A stretch of 17,515 bases of DNA from UKL13-2 sp040379385 (GTDB lineage: Bacteria; Pseudomonadota; Gammaproteobacteria; Burkholderiales; Usitatibacteraceae): NCBI GenBank assembly GCA_040379385.1, contig JBEILF010000044.1, positions 1 through 17,515 of the forward strand, in the 5' to 3' direction. This document shows positions 15,379-17,515 of this stretch, one piece after another. The notes beneath the pieces are model-generated. The model made no database searches. It worked only from the letters and a program-made list of their open reading frames with translations, and had not been told where the DNA came from. The translations under genes were made by a program, and so were the position numbers. Every line of letters begins with the position of its first letter. The stretch's first letter is position 1.

Positions 15379-15408
15379 AGTATACGCTGAAGTTAAGCCG
15401 CATAGCAA
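15379..15408 (-). promoter_or_regulatory. Sigma-70 promoter of the spc-alpha operon
   Basis: On the minus strand, TTGCTA (15408-15403) and TATACT (15384-15379) are separated by 18 bp. They match the sigma-70 consensus at four of six and five of six positions. The bases after the -10 box (GGCGGAC) form a GC-rich discriminator, typical of promoters under stringent (ppGpp/DksA) control such as ribosomal ones. The predicted start site is near 15372. I see no convincing terminator between the upstream dehydrogenase and this promoter, so read-through may add to expression. Confidence 0.65.
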
Positions 15409-15512
15409 GTGTTTTGCTTGGATTATTCAACGGTTGGCCTATCGCGGCGGATGTCAATGCGGGGGGGATGGGTGGAAACACCAGTGTCGAGCTACATTCC
15501 CGCAGGTGCGCG

Positions 15513-16286
15513 CTACACAGCAGTCATACCGCCATCGACCGACAGAACTTGGCCTGTTACATAGCTGGCAGCATCAGAGGCAAGAAAGATGGCCGGCCCC
15601 ATCAGATCTTCTTCACCGCCCAGCCGCCCTAGGGGTGTCATCGCAATGATCTGGGTTTCGATCACCTGCAAAACCCCGGCGCTCATCTTTGAGGGGAAAA
15701 ATCCCGGCGCAAGTGCATTCACCCGGATGCCATACTTTGCCCATTCGGCCGCCAATGCACGTGTCATGTTGATCAAGCCACCCTTGCTGGTATTGTAAGC
15801 GAGGGTTTGCATCGGGCCCAGTTGGCCGCGCAGGCCCGCGACTGACGCGACGTTGATGATCGAGCCGCAACGCTTCGGGATCATGGATTTCGCTCCAACC
15901 TGTTGAGTGACCAGCCACGAGCCGGTGAGATTGGTGGCGATGATCTTGTTCCAAGCCTCAAGCGGGTAGGTCTCGGCTGGCGCGCCCCACGATGCTCCAG
16001 CGTTGTTCATCAAGATATCGATTTTGCCAAAGTGCCTCAATACCGCATCGACCATGGGTTCGATGGTTTCTGGTTTGGCAAGGTCGCTCTCCACAATGAA
16101 TACGTCGAACCCCAGCGTGGCCAGCTCTGCCCTTGCCTGCTCCAGCTCACTACTTTTGCGGGCCGTAAGGGCAAGCTTGGCACCCTGGGCACCGTAGCCC
16201 TTGGCGATTTGCAGACCCAACCCGCGCGAGCCACCGGTGATCAGTGCCACTCGGTCGGATAAATCGAAGAGTTGATTGGCGGTCAT
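15513..16286 (-). CDS. SDR-family NAD(P)-dependent oxidoreductase
   Basis: This is a classical short-chain dehydrogenase/reductase of 257 residues, the normal length. The cofactor motif TGGSRGLG is at 17-24, NNAGA at 94-98, and the catalytic set is N119, S148, Y164 and K168 (Y-N-T-S-K). The end has the family's ASYVTGQVLSVDGG. Arg43 after the second beta strand (LTARK) suggests NADP(H) preference (inference). Relatives are annotated variously as gluconate 5-dehydrogenase-like or 3-oxoacyl reductase-like, and the substrate cannot be read from sequence. AGGAAAA gives a good ribosome site. It lies on the same strand as the spc operon, in a position where S10-operon genes often sit. Confidence 0.95.
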   Translation of the reverse strand: MTANQLFDLSDRVALITGGSRGLGLQIAKGYGAQGAKLALTARKSSELEQARAELATLGFDVFIVESDLAKPETIEPMVDAVLRHFGKIDILMNNAGASWGAPAETYPLEAWNKIIATNLTGSWLVTQQVGAKSMIPKRCGSIINVASVAGLRGQLGPMQTLAYNTSKGGLINMTRALAAEWAKYGIRVNALAPGFFPSKMSAGVLQVIETQIIAMTPLGRLGGEEDLMGPAIFLASDAASYVTGQVLSVDGGMTAV

Positions 16287-16327
16287 GATTGTTTTCCTGC
16301 ATTAGTTTACGGTTAAATTCACGCCTC

Positions 16328-16392
16328 GCGCCTAGCCTGAATATTTCATGGGTCGCCGGTTGCTTAGAAGGACGTTGCCTCTGGGCGATTGG
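16328..16392 (-). repeat. 65-bp interspersed repeat, copy B
   Basis: This copy matches 6215-6279 at 60 of 65 positions in the opposite orientation, without gaps. It ends 41 bp before the dehydrogenase ATG, so it could lie in that gene's promoter or 5' untranslated region. Further out, CGGCAGC (minus strand, 16411-16417) and AATTG are shared with copy A, and a palindrome follows at 16419-16436. Together with the palindrome it takes up about a third of the 322-bp gap between the two oxidoreductase genes; the remainder shows no gene. Confidence 0.85.
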
Positions 16393-16418
16393 ACGGCAAT
16401 TTTGCGCCTTGCTGCCGA

Positions 16419-16436
16419 AGCATAGCCCGCTATGCT
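16419..16436. repeat. Perfect 8-bp palindrome beside repeat copy B
   Basis: AGCATAGC (16419-16426) and GCTATGCT (16429-16436) are exact reverse complements with a two-base centre. No T-run follows on either strand. It may be the hairpin head of a longer element that includes the 65-bp repeat, since copy A has a weaker hairpin (about 6167-6186) at a similar distance. Alternatively it could be an independent operator. Confidence 0.55.
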
Positions 16437-16608
16437 GTGGTCGGTCAGGCAAAAAACCGCTCGCCTGTTCACCTACTCGCCCGCTTTCGAACGCGCCCCC
16501 TTGAAATGTTCAGGCTGGGTAGCGATTGAAAAAGCAAACTATCCGAGCGGTGGGCGTTTACAGACATTTATTGCCGAAAACACCCGCCGAAAAAGGGGTT
16601 TCACTTTC

Positions 16609-17515
16609 TTAATACGGGCTTAACGGGTCGTCTAAAACAGCTCGCTTGTGCCGGGTTGCCACTTTACCCCCAAGCATTGAAAGTGCCACCGCCTCCGCTA
16701 TCTTGATGCCGTCAACGCCCGCGCTCATGATGCCTCCCGCGTATCCCGCCCCTTCTCCCGCCGGGAACAATCCTGCGGTGTTGACACTTTGAAAATTATC
16801 GTCGCGCCGCGTAATCCGGATGGGCGATGACGTTCTTGTCTCAACCCCTGTCAGCACTGCCTCATGCATCGCAAAACCAGAAATCTGTTTGTCAAAAGCC
16901 GGCAGCGCCTCTCGCACAGCCTCGATGACAAAGGCCGGTACACAAAGCGACAGATCCGTCATCTTTACACCCGGTTTGTACGAAGGCAGAACTGACCCAA
17001 GAGCAGTTGAGGCACGCCCTTGGAGGAAGTCACCAACAAGTTGCGCAGGAGCGCTGTAGTTTTCGCCTCCCGCGACAAACGCAGCCGACTCCCAGCGCCG
17101 TTGAAAGTCAATGCCGGCAAGAACCTCGTCCGGATAATCCACCGCCGGTGTGATGCCAACAACGATTCCCGCATTGGCGTTGCGTTCGGTACGCGAGTAT
17201 TGGCTCATGCCGTTGGTCACTACGCGGCCAACTTCAGATGTTGCGGCCACCACCGTCCCCCCTGGGCACATACAAAAACTGTAAACACTGCGCCCGTTCG
17301 AGGCATGGTGTACCAATTTGTAGTCGGCGGCACCTAACATCTGATTTCCAGCGCTCGGACCGAAGCGTGCGCGGTCGATCATGCCCTGAGGATGTTCGAT
17401 GCGAAAGCCAATCGAAAACGGTTTGGCTTCAACAAACACACCGCGCTCGCGCAGTGTTTGAAAGGTGTCGCGAGCGCTGTGGCCGATCGCCAATACGAGG
17501 TGGTCCGTCTTGATC
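16609..17515 (-). CDS. FAD-dependent dehydrogenase of the COG2509 type (5'-truncated by window)
   Basis: This is the C-terminal part (about 302 residues) of a putative NAD(P)/FAD-dependent oxidoreductase whose full length is normally over 500 residues. Visible family segments are TDHLVLAIGHSARDTF at the window edge, EAKPFSIGFRIEHPQG, YSFCMCPGGTVVAATSE and, near the end, GLFPAGEGAGYAGGIMSAGV, which closes the FAD-binding fold. The frame stays open through 17515, so the true start and the N-terminal dinucleotide-binding motif lie outside. A TTG at 17493 is an internal codon, not a start. The physiological substrate of this family is not established. It is on the same strand as the dehydrogenase downstream, with 322 bp between them. 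Confidence 0.92.
   Translation of the reverse strand, partial: IKTDHLVLAIGHSARDTFQTLRERGVFVEAKPFSIGFRIEHPQGMIDRARFGPSAGNQMLGAADYKLVHHASNGRSVYSFCMCPGGTVVAATSEVGRVVTNGMSQYSRTERNANAGIVVGITPAVDYPDEVLAGIDFQRRWESAAFVAGGENYSAPAQLVGDFLQGRASTALGSVLPSYKPGVKMTDLSLCVPAFVIEAVREALPAFDKQISGFAMHEAVLTGVETRTSSPIRITRRDDNFQSVNTAGLFPAGEGAGYAGGIMSAGVDGIKIAEAVALSMLGGKVATRHKRAVLDDPLSPY

Noticed and set aside
17491..17493. TTG at 17493 as the start of a complete 294-residue protein
   Set aside because: The reading frame and family similarity continue upstream to the window end, so this is an internal codon of a truncated gene.

Overview
The window looks like a chromosomal segment of a betaproteobacterium with moderate GC content. 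Three things point that way: ssb lies divergent from uvrA, infA sits between secY and rpmJ inside a fused spc-alpha ribosomal operon, and the ribosomal, SSB, UvrA and glycerate kinase sequences are all of proteobacterial type. I cannot fix the genus; the Burkholderiales or Rhodocyclales side of the class is my guess. No tRNA, rRNA, CRISPR array, transposase or phage gene was seen.

Left part (1-5956): ssb on the minus strand with a clear intrinsic terminator, then a 241-bp divergent intergenic region holding a LexA-like palindrome and a perfect 10-bp inverted repeat. Next on the plus strand are uvrA (nucleotide excision repair), a glycerate 2-kinase of the GckA/TtuD family, a 236-bp structured gap, and an orphan NarL/FixJ-type response regulator. 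A 386-bp gene-free stretch follows. It contains one copy of a 65-bp interspersed repeat and the terminator of the ribosomal operon.

Centre (6343-15136, all minus strand): a continuous spc-alpha operon. In transcription order it is rplN, rplX, rplE, rpsN, rpsH, rplF, rplR, rpsE, rpmD, rplO, secY, infA, rpmJ, rpsM, rpsK, rpsD, rpoA, rplQ. Spacings are mostly 4-35 bp, with larger gaps only around rpoA. The small rpmJ gene (37 codons) is intact. secY appears to start at TTG. The operon is not preceded by rpsQ and the S10 operon. Instead there is a 376-bp non-coding stretch with a good sigma-70 promoter (GC-rich discriminator) and a predicted leader of about 236 nt carrying a 16-nt direct repeat.

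Right part (15513-17515, minus strand): a classical short-chain dehydrogenase, a 322-bp gap holding the second, inverted copy of the 65-bp repeat beside a perfect 8-bp palindrome, and the 3' portion of a COG2509-type FAD-dependent dehydrogenase that runs off the window.

The genes themselves are ordinary and well conserved. The novelty is in the non-coding DNA: the inverted pair of 65-bp repeats (60/65 identical) that brackets the ribosomal block, and the long spc leader with its repeated element.
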